DNA of 64,000 bases from the NCBI GenBank assembly GCA_016209015.1, contig JACQWY010000016.1:62001-126000 (forward strand), given 5' to 3'. A program made the position numbers and the translations under genes. Below, in pieces: positions 26,526 to 39,754 of the stretch (within the stretch, counting starts at the first letter, position 1; each line of letters starts with the position of its first letter). The notes under the pieces were generated by a model. The model was not told the origin of the DNA. It searched no databases and worked only from the letters and a program-made list of their open reading frames with translations. Source of the stretch: Gammaproteobacteria bacterium. GTDB taxonomy: Bacteria; Pseudomonadota; Gammaproteobacteria; Ga0077536.

Positions 26526-28187
26526 TTACTTGTCCAGCTGCTCCTTCAGGAGGTCGCCGAGCTTCGTCACGCCAGCGTCGTTGTCAGCGCTGTACTCCTG
26601 CAGCACGGCCGCTTCGTCGACGCTCTCCTTGGCCTTGATCGAGAGGTTGATCACGCGGCGCTTGCGGTCGACGCCGACGATGATCGCTTCGATCTCGTCG
26701 CCTTCCTTCAGCACCTTGCGCGCGTCGTCGACCTGGTCGCGGGAGATTTCGCTGGCGCGGATCACGCCGTCGATGTTCTCGCCGAGGCTGACCGTCGCCG
26801 ACTTCGCGTCGACCGCCACGATCGTGCCGGACACCGCGCTGCCCTTGCCGTGATCGGCGAGGTAGGAGGAGAACGGATCCTGCGCGAGCTGCTTCACGCC
26901 GAGCGAAATGCGCTCGCGCTCCGCATCGACCGCGAGCACCACGGTCTCGAGCTCGTCGCCCTTCTTGAAGTTGCGCACGGCTTCTTCGCCGGGCACGTCC
27001 CAGGACAGATCCGAGAGGTGCACGAGGCCGTCGATGCCGCCCTCGAGACCGATGAAGATGCCGAAGTCAGTGATCGACTTGATCGTGCCGACGACGCGCT
27101 CGCCCTTGTTGTGGGTCGCCGCGAACTCTTCCCACGGATTCGCGCGGCACTGCTTCATGCCGAGCGAGATGCGGCGGCGCTCCTCGTCGATGTCGAGGAC
27201 AATGACCTCGACTTCCTGACCGAGGTGCACGACTTTCGAGGGATGGACGTTCTTGTTCGTCCAGTCCATCTCGGAGACGTGGACGAGGCCTTCGACGCCC
27301 GCCTCGATCTCCACGAAGCAGCCGTAGTCGGCGATGTTCGTGACCGTGCCGAACAGACGGGTGTGCTCCGGATAGCGGCGCGCGATGTCGACCCACGGAT
27401 CCTCGCCGAGCTGCTTCAGGCCCAGCGACACGCGGGTGCGCTCGCGATCGAACTTGAGGACCTTGACCTCGATCTCCTGGCCGATCTGCACGACTTCGGA
27501 GGGATGCTTGACGCGGCGCCAGGCCATGTCGGTGATGTGCAGCAGGCCGTCGATGCCGCCGAGATCGATGAACGCGCCGTAGTCGGTCAGGTTCTTCACC
27601 AGACCCTTCGTGACGGCGCCTTCCTTCAGGCTCTCGAACAGCGCTTCGCGCTCGGCCGAGTTCTCGCTCTCCACGACCGCGCGGCGGGAGACGACGACGT
27701 TGTTGCGCTTGCGATCGACTTTGACGACCTTGAACTCGAGCGGCTTGCCCTCGAGGTAGCTCGTGTCGCGCACCGGGCGGACGTCGACGAGCGAACCGGG
27801 CAGGAACGCGCGGATCGAGGCGATGTCGACGGTGAAACCGCCCTTGACCTTGTCGCTGATGACGCCGGTGACGTTCTGACTGGCCTCGCAGGCTTTCTCG
27901 AGCTCGTCCCAGGCCTTCGCACGTTTGGCCTTCTCGCGGGACAGTCGGGTCTCGCCGAATCCGTCCTCGACGGTGTCGAGGGCGACGTCGACGGAATCGC
28001 CGACTTTCACTTCCAGTTCGCCGGCGGCGTTCTTGAACTGCTCGGCGGGAATCACGCCCTCCGATTTCAAGCCGGCGTTCACGATCACGAAGTCGGGGCG
28101 GACTTCCACCACGATTCCGGTCACGATACTGCCCGGGCGCATCCGGGCTTCGATCTGGCTGCTCTCGAAAAGCTCTTTGAAGCTCAT
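26526..28187 (-). CDS. rpsA: 30S ribosomal protein S1
   Basis: This 553-residue protein has six S1 RNA-binding repeats across the whole length. Repeated cores include [20 protein letters not shown] (repeat 1), [60 protein letters not shown] and further ones towards the C-terminus. S1 binds mRNA at the ribosome platform to aid initiation. I chose the MSFKELFE start with GGAGA upstream; the eight extra N-terminal residues of the longer frame lie between the -10 candidate (TATACT at 28213-28218) and the start. Length is near E. coli S1 (557). It sits between cmk and ihfB. Confidence 0.97.
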   Translation of the reverse strand: MSFKELFESSQIEARMRPGSIVTGIVVEVRPDFVIVNAGLKSEGVIPAEQFKNAAGELEVKVGDSVDVALDTVEDGFGETRLSREKAKRAKAWDELEKACEASQNVTGVISDKVKGGFTVDIASIRAFLPGSLVDVRPVRDTSYLEGKPLEFKVVKVDRKRNNVVVSRRAVVESENSAEREALFESLKEGAVTKGLVKNLTDYGAFIDLGGIDGLLHITDMAWRRVKHPSEVVQIGQEIEVKVLKFDRERTRVSLGLKQLGEDPWVDIARRYPEHTRLFGTVTNIADYGCFVEIEAGVEGLVHVSEMDWTNKNVHPSKVVHLGQEVEVIVLDIDEERRRISLGMKQCRANPWEEFAATHNKGERVVGTIKSITDFGIFIGLEGGIDGLVHLSDLSWDVPGEEAVRNFKKGDELETVVLAVDAERERISLGVKQLAQDPFSSYLADHGKGSAVSGTIVAVDAKSATVSLGENIDGVIRASEISRDQVDDARKVLKEGDEIEAIIVGVDRKRRVINLSIKAKESVDEAAVLQEYSADNDAGVTKLGDLLKEQLDK

Positions 28188-28401
28188 TGTCTCCGCTGTC
28201 GTCGTCATCACGAGTATATGAATCCTGTATGGCGAATGGCCGGCGCGGGCTCATCGCGTTACCGGCAACCCGCTGGGTTGAGGTTGATAGCTCGCAGACG
28301 GAGTACGCCGCACGTGCCGCGAGGCGCCACGGAGGCGCCGCGGCCGCGCGCTGCGCGACCCGTCTGCAGGTTCTTCGCTTTGGAGGACGGCGGGCCCGCC
28401 G

Positions 28402-29082
28402 TCAGTTCAGATGGCGATCCCGGATCAGCTGCCGGACGCGTTGTTCGACTTCGACGATTCCGAGTTCCGTGGTATCGAGGATGACGGCGTCAACAGCGGG
28501 CTTGAGCGGCGACACCGCGCGTTGTTCGTCGCGCTCGTCGCGGCGGCGGATGTCCTCCAGAAGCTCGGGGAGGTTAACATCGTTTCCTTTGTCCTTCAAC
28601 TGCTTATAGCGCCTCTCGGCCCGGACTTCGGCGCTTGCCGTCAAAAATATCTTGAGCGGCGCATCCGGGAACACCACAGTGCCCATGTCGCGCCCGTCGG
28701 CGACGAGGCCGGGCGGACGGCGGAACCCGTGCTGGCGATCGAGCAGCGCCGCCCGCACCGCCGGCAGGACCGCGACGATCGAGGCGCCCGTGCCCGCAAT
28801 CTCGGAGCGTACGGCGTCCGTGACCTCCCGGCCGTCGAGGAAGATGTGCAGCAGTTCGCCCGCGGCCCGGAACTCCGCCGGCAGGCTCGCGGCGAGCGCC
28901 GCGACGGCCGGCTCGTCCTCCAGCGCGACGCCGCGGGCCGTCGCATGGAGCCCGACGAGCCGGTAGAGCGCGCCGGAATCGAGCAGGTGCCAGCCGAGCT
29001 CGAGCGCGACGCGCGCGGCGAGCGTGCCCTTGCCGGTGCCGCTCGGGCCGTCGATGGCGATGACCGGCGGGAGCCCCCTCAC
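28402..29082 (-). CDS. cmk: Cytidylate kinase
   Basis: This 226-residue enzyme has the P-loop GPSGTGKGT (~12-20), the CMP-binding [14 protein letters not shown], and [15 protein letters not shown] (~128-142). The lid and C-terminal region follow with [11 protein letters not shown] and [16 protein letters not shown]. It phosphorylates CMP and dCMP with ATP. The start codon is GTG at 29080-29082, overlapping the aroA stop (GTGA). cmk-rpsA is a conserved pair; 214 bp between the two genes hold the rpsA promoter region. Confidence 0.95.
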   Translation of the reverse strand: MRGLPPVIAIDGPSGTGKGTLAARVALELGWHLLDSGALYRLVGLHATARGVALEDEPAVAALAASLPAEFRAAGELLHIFLDGREVTDAVRSEIAGTGASIVAVLPAVRAALLDRQHGFRRPPGLVADGRDMGTVVFPDAPLKIFLTASAEVRAERRYKQLKDKGNDVNLPELLEDIRRRDERDEQRAVSPLKPAVDAVILDTTELGIVEVEQRVRQLIRDRHLN

Positions 29083-30389
29083 GGCGCGATTCCGAGCCCC
29101 GCCCCCCGCGCGAGCGGGACGAAGTCGGGGAAAGACGTCGCGATGTTCGCGCAGTCCGCGATGTCGATGGCGGCGCCGGCGCGGAGCGCGGCGATCGCGA
29201 AGGACATCGCGATGCGATGGTCGCCGTGGCTGTCGATGCGCCCGCCGCCGTAGGGGCCGCCGGTAATGCGGATCCCGTCGGGACGAGTCTCGACCGGGAC
29301 GCCGAGCGTCTCGAGGCCGGCGGCCATGGTCGCGATACGGTCGGATTCCTTGTGCCGGAGCTCCTCCGCCTCGCGCACCGTCGTCACGCCCTCGGCCGCG
29401 GCCGCCGCGATGAAGAGCGCCGGGAATTCGTCGATCGCGAGCGGGACGAGTGCCGGCGGGACGTCGATGCCGCGCAGCTTCGCGTATTTCACGCGCAGAT
29501 CCGCGACCGGCTCGCCGCCGACTTCGCGCGCGTTCTCCGCCGTGATGTCGGCGCCCATGAGTCCGAGAATGTCGATGACGCCCGTGCGCGTCGGATTCAC
29601 GCCGACGCCTTCGAGCACGAGCTCGCTGCCGGGCGCGATGCTCGCGCCGACGAGGAAGAACGCGGCCGAGGAGATGTCCGCGGGCACCGTGATCTTCGTC
29701 GCCTTCAAGGACTGGCCGCCCGCGACGCCCGCACGCGCGCCGTCGCGCACCACCGTCACGCCGAAGCCCGCGAGCATGCGCTCGGTGTGGTCGCGGGTCG
29801 GTGCGGGCTCGGTCACCGCGGTCGTGCCGTTCGCGAAGAGTCCGGCGAGCAGGATCGCGGACTTCACCTGCGCGGATGCGACCGGCAGCACGTAATCGAT
29901 GCCGTGCAGCGCATGTCCGGCCTCGACCTCGAGCGGCGGCGTGCCGTTCGCGGCGGTGCGGATGACCGCGCCCATCGCGCCGAGCGGTTCGGTGACGCGG
30001 CGCATCGGCCGGCGGCGGAGCGAGCTGTCGCCCGTCAGGGTCGCGGCGAGACTGCTGCCGGCGATGATGCCGCTCATGAGGCGGATCGAGGTGCCGGAGT
30101 TGCCGAGGTCGAGCACCTGTCGCGGCGTCTGCAATCCGCGCAAGCCGCGGCCGTGGACGAGAATGAGGCGTCCGCCCTCGCGTTCCTCGATTTCCACGCC
30201 GAGCGCGCGGAACGCCGCCATGGTCGCGCGCACGTCCTCGCCCATCAGGCAGTCGCGCACTTCCGTCGTCCCCTCGGCGAGCGCGCCGAGCATCACGGAG
30301 CGGTGGGAGATGGACTTGTCGCCGGGCACGCGCACGCGGCCGGTGAGCGCGCCGCCCGGGGCGACGTGCAGCGTATCGAAGGCGGTCAT
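29079..30389 (-). CDS. aroA: 3-phosphoshikimate 1-carboxyvinyltransferase (EPSP synthase)
   Basis: This 436-residue protein has the substrate-loop [18 protein letters not shown] near residue 22, the conserved [19 protein letters not shown] (~88-106), and [12 protein letters not shown]. The C-terminal PEP-binding ERESDRI-like motif is present as [20 protein letters not shown] (~345-365). It transfers enolpyruvyl from PEP to shikimate-3-phosphate. The ATG at 30387-30389 overlaps the tyrA stop in ATGA, so translation is probably coupled. In Pseudomonas these two genes are fused; here they are separate. Confidence 0.96.
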   Translation of the reverse strand: MTAFDTLHVAPGGALTGRVRVPGDKSISHRSVMLGALAEGTTEVRDCLMGEDVRATMAAFRALGVEIEEREGGRLILVHGRGLRGLQTPRQVLDLGNSGTSIRLMSGIIAGSSLAATLTGDSSLRRRPMRRVTEPLGAMGAVIRTAANGTPPLEVEAGHALHGIDYVLPVASAQVKSAILLAGLFANGTTAVTEPAPTRDHTERMLAGFGVTVVRDGARAGVAGGQSLKATKITVPADISSAAFFLVGASIAPGSELVLEGVGVNPTRTGVIDILGLMGADITAENAREVGGEPVADLRVKYAKLRGIDVPPALVPLAIDEFPALFIAAAAAEGVTTVREAEELRHKESDRIATMAAGLETLGVPVETRPDGIRITGGPYGGGRIDSHGDHRIAMSFAIAALRAGAAIDIADCANIATSFPDFVPLARGAGLGIAP

Positions 30390-31261
30390 CGTGAAGGTCC
30401 TCTCAGGGGCAGACGCTCGCGCGCCGCCTTGGCGCGGGCGAAGATCGTGCGCAGCGCTTCGCCGTCGCCGGCCGCGATCGCGGCACGCACGGCGCCGAAC
30501 GTCGCTTCGAAGCGATCGCACATCGCGAGCACGGCCGGAGCGTTCGCGAGCGCGATGTCGCGCCACATCTCGGGGCTGCTCGCGGCGATGCGCGTGGTGT
30601 CGCGGAAACCGCCCGCGGCGTAGTCGAATATCTCTCCCGACGTGCTCATGCCGACGAGCGCGTCGACGAGCGCGTAGGCGAGCATGTGCGGCAGATGGCT
30701 CGTCGCGGCGAGCACTTCGTCGTGATGTGCGACGTCCATTTCCGTGACGATCGCCCCGCACGACTCCCACATCGCGCGTACCTTCGCGACCGCCTGCAGG
30801 TCGTTCTCCGGCAGCGGCGTCAGGATCACGCGGTGATTCACGTAGAGATCCGCGAACGAGGCCTCGACGCCCGTACGCTCGCTGCCGGCGATCGGGTGGC
30901 CGCCGACGAAGCGCGCGATCGCAGGACCGAGCACGCGGCGCGCGGCCGCGACGACCGAGCCCTTCGTGCTGCCGACGTCGGTCACGACGGCGTCAGGCTC
31001 GAGCGCGGGCGCGGCCTTCGCGAGGATCTGTTCCGTCGCGCCGAGCGTCACCGCGACCATGACCACGTCCGCGCCGGCCACGGCTTCAGCGGGGTCCGTC
31101 GTCCAGCGATCGATGACGCCGAGCTCGACGGCTGTGCCGAGATCGGCGGTATTGCGCGCGCAGCCGACGATTTCCCCCACCGCGCCGGCGCGGCGCAGCG
31201 CGCGGGCGAGCGAGCCGCCCATCAGTCCGATGCCGAGTAGCGCGAGACGCTCGATGCGCAC
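30386..31261 (-). CDS. tyrA: Prephenate dehydrogenase
   Basis: This 291-residue enzyme starts [20 protein letters not shown], an NAD(P)-binding Rossmann motif. [13 protein letters not shown] and [13 protein letters not shown] (~120-132) are the prephenate-binding signatures, and [16 protein letters not shown] (~186-201) and [18 protein letters not shown] mark the C-terminal dimer domain. It forms 4-hydroxyphenylpyruvate for tyrosine synthesis. There is no chorismate mutase or ACT domain, so it is a monofunctional type. It follows pheA with a 30-bp gap and overlaps aroA in ATGA. Confidence 0.94.
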   Translation of the reverse strand: MRIERLALLGIGLMGGSLARALRRAGAVGEIVGCARNTADLGTAVELGVIDRWTTDPAEAVAGADVVMVAVTLGATEQILAKAAPALEPDAVVTDVGSTKGSVVAAARRVLGPAIARFVGGHPIAGSERTGVEASFADLYVNHRVILTPLPENDLQAVAKVRAMWESCGAIVTEMDVAHHDEVLAATSHLPHMLAYALVDALVGMSTSGEIFDYAAGGFRDTTRIAASSPEMWRDIALANAPAVLAMCDRFEATFGAVRAAIAAGDGEALRTIFARAKAARERLPLRGPSR

Positions 31262-31291
31262 GAATGAGCCTCTATGGTGAGCGCCGGCCGC

Positions 31292-32377
31292 TCAGGCGAC
31301 GGCGCGCGGATACGACCCGAGCACCCGGAGCCAGGCCGCCCGATCCGCGACGCGTTCGAGCGCGCTCGCGACGACCGGGTCGTCGGCGTGCCCCTCGATG
31401 TCGACGAAGAAGAGATATTCCCAGGTGCCCTTGCGCATCGGCCGCGACTCGATGCGCGTCATGCTGATGCCCGCGTCCGCGAAGCCCTGCAGGATTTCGT
31501 AGAGCGCGCCGGGCCGGTTCGGCATGCTGAAGACGATCGAGGTCAGATCCTCGCCGCTCGGGCCGGGTGGCCGCTGGCCGAGCACGAGGAAGCGCGTCGT
31601 GTTGTCCGGGCGATCCTCGATGTTCGATTTCAACGCGGGCAGGCCATAGAGCACGGCGGCGTTCACGCCGGCGATCGCGGCCGCATCGGTCTCCGTCGTG
31701 ACACGCCGCGCGGCTTCGGCGTTGCTGCTGAGTGCCACGCGCTCGACGCCGGGCAGGTTCGCGTCCAGCCAGTGACGGCATTGCGCGAGCGCCTGGGCAT
31801 GCGCATACACGCGCTTGATCGCCGTCAGCGTCGGGCAGTGCGTCAAGAGCTGGTGATGGACGTTCAGCACGATCTCGCCGCAGACCTTGAGCGCGGTGTC
31901 GGAGAGACAGTCGAGCGTCTGGTTGATCGGGCCCTCGAGCGAGTTCTCGACCGGCACGACGCCGTAGGTGCAGACGCCGGAAGCGACCGCGCGCACGACT
32001 TCCTCGATCGTCGGCGCCGGGTCGAGCGCGACGGAGCCGCCGAAGTGCTTCAGCGCGGCGCTGTGCGTGAACGTGCCGGCGGGCCCCAGGTACGCGGCCT
32101 TCAGCGGATGCTCGAGCGCGAGGCAGGCGGACATCACCTCGCGCACGAGGCGCATCGCCTCGGCTTCGGGCAGCGGACCGGGATTCGTGTCGCGCACCCG
32201 GCGCAGGACCTGCGCCTCGCGTTCGGGACGGTAGAGATCGGGATCGGGATTGCCTTCGCGCTTGATGCGCCCGACTTCGATGGCGAGCGCCGCGCGCTCG
32301 TTGAACAGGCGCAGCAACTCGCCGTCGATGGCGTCGATCCTGCCGCGAACGACGGCCAGTCGTTCCTCTTCGGTCAT
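31292..32377 (-). CDS. pheA: Bifunctional chorismate mutase/prephenate dehydratase (P-protein)
   Basis: This 361-residue protein has an AroQ-type chorismate mutase (~1-88; VRGRIDAIDGELLRLFNERA). Next comes a prephenate dehydratase domain (~92-270; AYLGPAGTFTHSAALKHFG, VCTYGVVPVENSLEG) and a C-terminal ACT domain (~280-350; NRPGALYEIL, MTRIESRPMRKGTWEY) with the GALV-like/ESRP motif for phenylalanine feedback. The Met at 32375-32377 begins the mutase helix; an upstream Met adds 11 low-complexity residues. Its gene lies 45 bp after gyrA. The usual serC before it and hisC after it are absent. Confidence 0.95.
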   Translation of the reverse strand: MTEEERLAVVRGRIDAIDGELLRLFNERAALAIEVGRIKREGNPDPDLYRPEREAQVLRRVRDTNPGPLPEAEAMRLVREVMSACLALEHPLKAAYLGPAGTFTHSAALKHFGGSVALDPAPTIEEVVRAVASGVCTYGVVPVENSLEGPINQTLDCLSDTALKVCGEIVLNVHHQLLTHCPTLTAIKRVYAHAQALAQCRHWLDANLPGVERVALSSNAEAARRVTTETDAAAIAGVNAAVLYGLPALKSNIEDRPDNTTRFLVLGQRPPGPSGEDLTSIVFSMPNRPGALYEILQGFADAGISMTRIESRPMRKGTWEYLFFVDIEGHADDPVVASALERVADRAAWLRVLGSYPRAVA

Positions 32378-32422
32378 CGCCGGGCACCCGCGCGCCGCGG
32401 CCGGCGCCACCAGCCGTCGGGA

Positions 32423-35074
<2,652 letters not shown>

Positions 35075-35133
35075 CAGGCGGCTTTATAAGTTCTTAAAAT
35101 TTATGGAAAACGGTGGGTTTTGAGCGATGGCGG

Positions 35134-35142
35134 AGTATAGCA
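35134..35142 (-). promoter_or_regulatory. Candidate extended -10 promoter of gyrA (TGCTATACT)
   Basis: On the minus strand TGC precedes TATACT, placing the start of transcription near 35127 and a ~50-nt leader before the gyrA ATG. The -35 region is GC-rich without clear consensus. Confidence 0.4.
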
Positions 35143-35291
35143 CGTGGAAAAGCCCCGACGCACCCCCGGGAATGGCCTTCTTCGAGGCCGCGCAACGCCG
35201 GCGGATCGGGCCTGCGCCCACCGCGGCGGAAGCCCCGTTCAGAAGCCTGCGATCGCGTCCGGCACGCGGGTGTTTCCGCGAAAGTCGCGTG

Positions 35292-35300
35292 TGCTACCTT
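35292..35300 (+). promoter_or_regulatory. Candidate extended -10 promoter of mtaD (TGCTACCTT)
   Basis: TGC plus TACCTT lies 28 bp upstream of the GTG start of mtaD, giving a very short leader. The TGC lead-in matches the other promoter candidates in this window; the -10 hexamer is a weaker match. Confidence 0.3.
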
Positions 35301-35328
35301 AGGTCCATCCCATGAACGGAACCGAACC

Positions 35329-36657
35329 GTGCCGGAAAACGTGCAAGTCCTCCACGCGCGCTGGATCATCCCTGTCGAACCGGCCGGCGCGGTTCTCGAC
35401 GATCACGCCGTCGTCATCGCCGGCACCCGCATCACCGCCCTCCTGCCGGGCGCGAAGGCACGACACGAGCATCCCGACGCCGATCACGTCGAGCTGCCGC
35501 AGCACGCGCTGATCCCCGGCCTCGTCAACGCCCACACGCATGCGGCGATGTCGCTCTTCCGCGGTCTCGCCGACGATGTGCCGCTCGAGCGCTGGCTCGA
35601 GGATCACGTGTGGCCCGCGGAGCGCCGCTTCGTCGATCGCGAGTTCGTGCGCGAGGGGACGCGGCTCGCCGCCGCGGAATTCCTGCGCGGCGGCACGACC
35701 TGCTTCAACGACATGTACTTCTTCCCCGACGAAGCCGCCGCAGCGGCCGCCGCGGCCGGCATCCGCGCCGTCGTCGGCATGCTCGTGATCGGCTTCCCGA
35801 GCGCCTGGGCCGCGACGCCGCAGGAGTACCTCGCGAACGGCCAGCGCGTCCACGATGCCTTTCGCGATCATCCGCTGATCCGCACGGCGTTCGCGCCGCA
35901 CTCGGCTTATGCCGTCGAGGAGTCGACGCTCACCCGCATCGCGATGCTCGCCGAGGAGCTCGACGTGCCGATCCAGATGCACGTCCACGAGACCGCGGCC
36001 GAGGTCGCGGAGAGTCTCGCGCGCCACGGCCTGCGTCCGCTCGCGCGGCTGCAGCGCCTCGGGCTCGTCAACGAGCGCCTCCTCGCCGTGCACATGACGC
36101 AGCTCGACGACGGGGAGATCGAGCTCGTCGCGCGTGCCGGCGTGAGCGTGGTGCATTGTCCGGAATCGAACATGAAGCTCGCCGCCGGCTTCTGCCCGGT
36201 CGCGAAGCTCGCGACCGCCGGCGCGAACATCGCGCTCGGCACGGACGGTGCGGCGAGCAACAACGATCTCGACATGCTCGCCGAGCTGCGCACGACCGCG
36301 CTGCTCGCGAAGGCCGTCGCGGGCGATCCGTGTGCCGCGCCCGCGGCGGACGTGTTGCGCATGGCGACGCTGAACGGTGCGAAGGCACTCCGTCTCGAGC
36401 ACGAGATCGGCTCGCTCGAACCCGGCAAGCAGGCCGACGTCGTCGCCGTCGATCTCGGCGACGTCCGCTCCCAGCCCGTCTACACACCACTCGCACAGCT
36501 CGTGTACACGGGTCATCGCGATCAGATCACGGACGTCTGGGTCGCCGGCCGACGCGTCGTCGAGAACCGCCGGCTGACGAGTCTCGACGAAGCGGAGCTC
36601 GTGAAGAGCGCGCAGCGGTGGCGGGCAAGAATTCAGGGCGGCGGCAGGTCCGATTAG
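35329..36657 (+). CDS. mtaD: 5'-methylthioadenosine/S-adenosylhomocysteine deaminase
   Basis: This 442-residue amidohydrolase has metal ligands in GLVNAHTHAAMSLFRGLADD (~60-79), the HVHETAAEV motif (~213-221), a His in AVHMTQLDD and GTDGAASNNDLDM (~303-315). These are typical of the MtaD/TrzF-like deaminases. It would convert MTA to methylthioinosine, the substrate of the phosphorylase encoded at 6379. The GTG at 35329 is chosen because PENVQVLHARWI is the family N-terminus and the longer frame runs through the promoter region. Divergent placement beside gyrA matches Pseudomonas aeruginosa. Related SAH deaminases cannot be excluded. Confidence 0.85.
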   Translation: MPENVQVLHARWIIPVEPAGAVLDDHAVVIAGTRITALLPGAKARHEHPDADHVELPQHALIPGLVNAHTHAAMSLFRGLADDVPLERWLEDHVWPAERRFVDREFVREGTRLAAAEFLRGGTTCFNDMYFFPDEAAAAAAAAGIRAVVGMLVIGFPSAWAATPQEYLANGQRVHDAFRDHPLIRTAFAPHSAYAVEESTLTRIAMLAEELDVPIQMHVHETAAEVAESLARHGLRPLARLQRLGLVNERLLAVHMTQLDDGEIELVARAGVSVVHCPESNMKLAAGFCPVAKLATAGANIALGTDGAASNNDLDMLAELRTTALLAKAVAGDPCAAPAADVLRMATLNGAKALRLEHEIGSLEPGKQADVVAVDLGDVRSQPVYTPLAQLVYTGHRDQITDVWVAGRRVVENRRLTSLDEAELVKSAQRWRARIQGGGRSD

Positions 36658-36658
36658 G

Positions 36659-36810
36659 GAAGCTCTGAATAAGTCCATCCTGGACTTTTCAGAGCGCGAC
36701 CGGCAAGAAGCGTGGTTCTTGCCGGCCTCCCGTGAACAATGGCTTACGCCACTGTTCACGGCGGCACATCCCTGTGCCGCAGGAAGCTCTGAACTAATTC
36801 AGAGCTTCCT
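36659..36810. repeat. Cluster of five hairpins, family P copy 2
   Basis: Five consecutive inverted repeats occupy ~150 bp: 36662-36695 (CTCTGAA/TTCAGAG with nested AAGTCCA/TGGACTT), 36700-36725 (CCGGCAAGAA/TTCTTGCCGG), 36731-36760 (CGTGAACA/TGTTCACG), 36761-36780 (GCGGCACA/TGTGCCGC) and 36781-36810 (AGGAAGCTCTGAA/TTCAGAGCTTCCT). The outermost arms of hairpins 1 and 5 share AAGCTCTGAA. The first ~97 bp recur inverted at 3929-4026. It begins two bases after the mtaD stop. Confidence 0.9.
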
Positions 36811-37002
36811 TAGCCGCAGGCGTAATCGGACGTTCATGTCCGCGACCCCGTCGGCAAAGCCCTTTCCAACAACCCGGAAGACGCGATCGATGCGCGTCCT
36901 GCGTCGGCGGCTTCCTACGAAGAAGCGAGGTGCCGGCGGAGGTTCTGTGGCGCGTCCGCTTGCGCTGCGCCAGTCGGACCTGCACGGCCTACACGACCGG
37001 CC
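36811..37002. other. Intergenic tail between hairpin cluster and rnt 3' end
   Basis: No gene supported. It holds a small inverted repeat CGGAC/GTCCG near 36829-36845, and one copy of the 32-bp family R repeat. The ORFs crossing it on both strands are arginine-rich and not conserved-looking. Confidence 0.5.
36877..36908 (+). repeat. Short interspersed repeat, family R copy 1
   Basis: GAAGACGCGATCGATGCG followed by CGTCCTGCGTCGGC. Other copies are at 44551-44585 and 46130-46167 (inverted) and 47041-47078 (same orientation). GACGC and GCGTC can pair around a GATCGATG centre. This copy has G where others have C (CGCGTCC for CGCCTCC). Confidence 0.75.
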
Positions 37003-37647
37003 TCAGCTCAGCTCCGACTCCGAGCCTCCGAGCGCCAGGATCCCCCGCGCCTCGTCCCAGCGATTGACTATCGTGCAGAAGAGATCGGCCGTGCGCTCGG
37101 CGTCGTAGACGGCGGAGTGCGCGTCCTCGCTGTTCCAGTCGATGCCCGCGGCGATCACGGCGCGCGACAGCACCGTCTGGCCGAGCGCGACGCCGGCGAG
37201 CGAGGCGGTGTCGAACGTGCTGAAGGCGTGGAAGGGATTCGTCTTGAGCTTCGTGCGCTCGACCGCTGCCTTCACGAACGAGAGGTCGAAGGCCGGGTTG
37301 TGGCCGACGAGGATCGCACGCGTGCAGTTGTGGCGCTGCACTTCCTCGCGCACGACCATGAAGATGTCGTGCAGCGCCTCCTTCTCGGTGATGGCGAGGC
37401 GGAACGGATGATGCGGGTCGATCTTGTTGAAACGCAGCGCGGCCTCGTCGAGGTTCGCGCCCGGGAACGGCTGGACGTGGTGGGCTATCGTCTTCTTGCG
37501 ATGCCAGCCGTCGTCGCGACTCCACTCGACGAGCACGGCCGCGATCTCGAGCAGCGCGTCCTTCTGCGAGTCGAAACCACCGGTTTCGACGTCGACGACG
37601 ACGGGCAGGAAACCGCGGAAGCGGGAGGAAATGGCGTCGGAGCTCAC
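37003..37647 (-). CDS. rnt: Ribonuclease T
   Basis: This 214-residue DEDDh exonuclease has exo I VVVDVETGGFDSQKDALLEI (Asp19, Glu21), exo II GHNPAFDLSFVKAAVER and exo III HSAVYDAERTADLF (His and Asp). RNase T matures the 3' ends of tRNA and other stable RNAs and removes the terminal AMP of tRNA-CCA. Length and motifs match E. coli RNase T (215). It is transcribed toward the hairpin cluster; an extended -10 (TGCTAGAAT) lies 33 bp upstream. Divergent from purB. Confidence 0.94.
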   Translation of the reverse strand: MSSDAISSRFRGFLPVVVDVETGGFDSQKDALLEIAAVLVEWSRDDGWHRKKTIAHHVQPFPGANLDEAALRFNKIDPHHPFRLAITEKEALHDIFMVVREEVQRHNCTRAILVGHNPAFDLSFVKAAVERTKLKTNPFHAFSTFDTASLAGVALGQTVLSRAVIAAGIDWNSEDAHSAVYDAERTADLFCTIVNRWDEARGILALGGSESELS

Positions 37648-37679
37648 GGCCGGCGGTCGTCACGGATTCGCATGGCGCC

Positions 37680-37688
37680 ATTCTAGCA
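37680..37688 (-). promoter_or_regulatory. Extended -10 promoter element of rnt (TGCTAGAAT)
   Basis: The exact 9-mer found at 16054 and 54077 lies here on the minus strand. Transcription would start near 37673, giving a ~26-nt leader to the rnt ATG. Confidence 0.45.
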
Positions 37689-37746
37689 GCCTCGCCGCGC
37701 CCTACGCTGTCTGCGCGGCGTTGCAAGGCGGGGCGCCCGCCCGTAA

Positions 37747-39237
<1,491 letters not shown>

Positions 39238-39241
39238 ACCC

Positions 39242-39754
39242 GTGGCCGGGCTGCCGACACCCGTTCTGGGTCGCGACGACGACGAATTCGAGATCGCCGA
39301 TCGCGAGACGCTCGCCGCGATGTCGCTCGCGCTCGCGAGCCAGGCCCGGCGCAGCATCGATCTCATCAGCCGGCAGCTCGATCCGACGATCTACGACGAC
39401 GAGGATTTTGCCGGGGCGGTGAAGAATCTCGCGCTGTCGAGTCCGCAGGCGCGCGTCCGCATCCTCGTCCTCGACCCGGGCGCGCTCGTCACGAAAGGGC
39501 ACCGCCTGCTCGAGCTCGCACAGCGGCTGTCGAGCTTCATCTCGATCCGCCGCCCGGCGCCGGAGGATCGCGAGTTCAACGAGGCTTGGCTCGTCGTCGA
39601 TGGCACGGGCTACATCCATCGCCGCTTCTCCGATCGTCACGAGGCGCAGGCGAACTTCAACGACAAGCGTCACGCCCAGCTCTTGAGCAACCGCCTGGAG
39701 GATCTGTGGTATCGCGCGAGTCCCGATCCGAATTTCCGCCGCCTGCATCTGTGA
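39242..39754 (+). CDS. Hypothetical protein, remotely phospholipase D-like
   Basis: This 170-residue protein contains ETLAAMSLALASQARRSID, LISRQLDPTIYDDEDFAGAV, SSPQARVRILVLDP and a C-terminal FNDKRHAQLLSNRLEDLWYR. It resembles small proteobacterial proteins with a PLD-like fold or N-acetyltransferase-adjacent domain (DUF7931-like), judged from memory. The catalytic HxK(x)4D motif of true phospholipase D enzymes is absent, so no reaction can be assigned. The start is a GTG 4 bp after purB, and its stop overlaps the next start in GTGA, so it belongs to a purB-linked operon. Confidence 0.6.
   Translation: MAGLPTPVLGRDDDEFEIADRETLAAMSLALASQARRSIDLISRQLDPTIYDDEDFAGAVKNLALSSPQARVRILVLDPGALVTKGHRLLELAQRLSSFISIRRPAPEDREFNEAWLVVDGTGYIHRRFSDRHEAQANFNDKRHAQLLSNRLEDLWYRASPDPNFRRLHL

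Noticed and set aside
35083-35088. TATAAA as the gyrA -10 element
   Set aside because: It is too near the ATG to leave a leader; the TGCTATACT further upstream is a better fit.
36659-37002. CRISPR array
   Set aside because: The five hairpins differ in sequence and there are no regularly spaced identical repeats with unique spacers.
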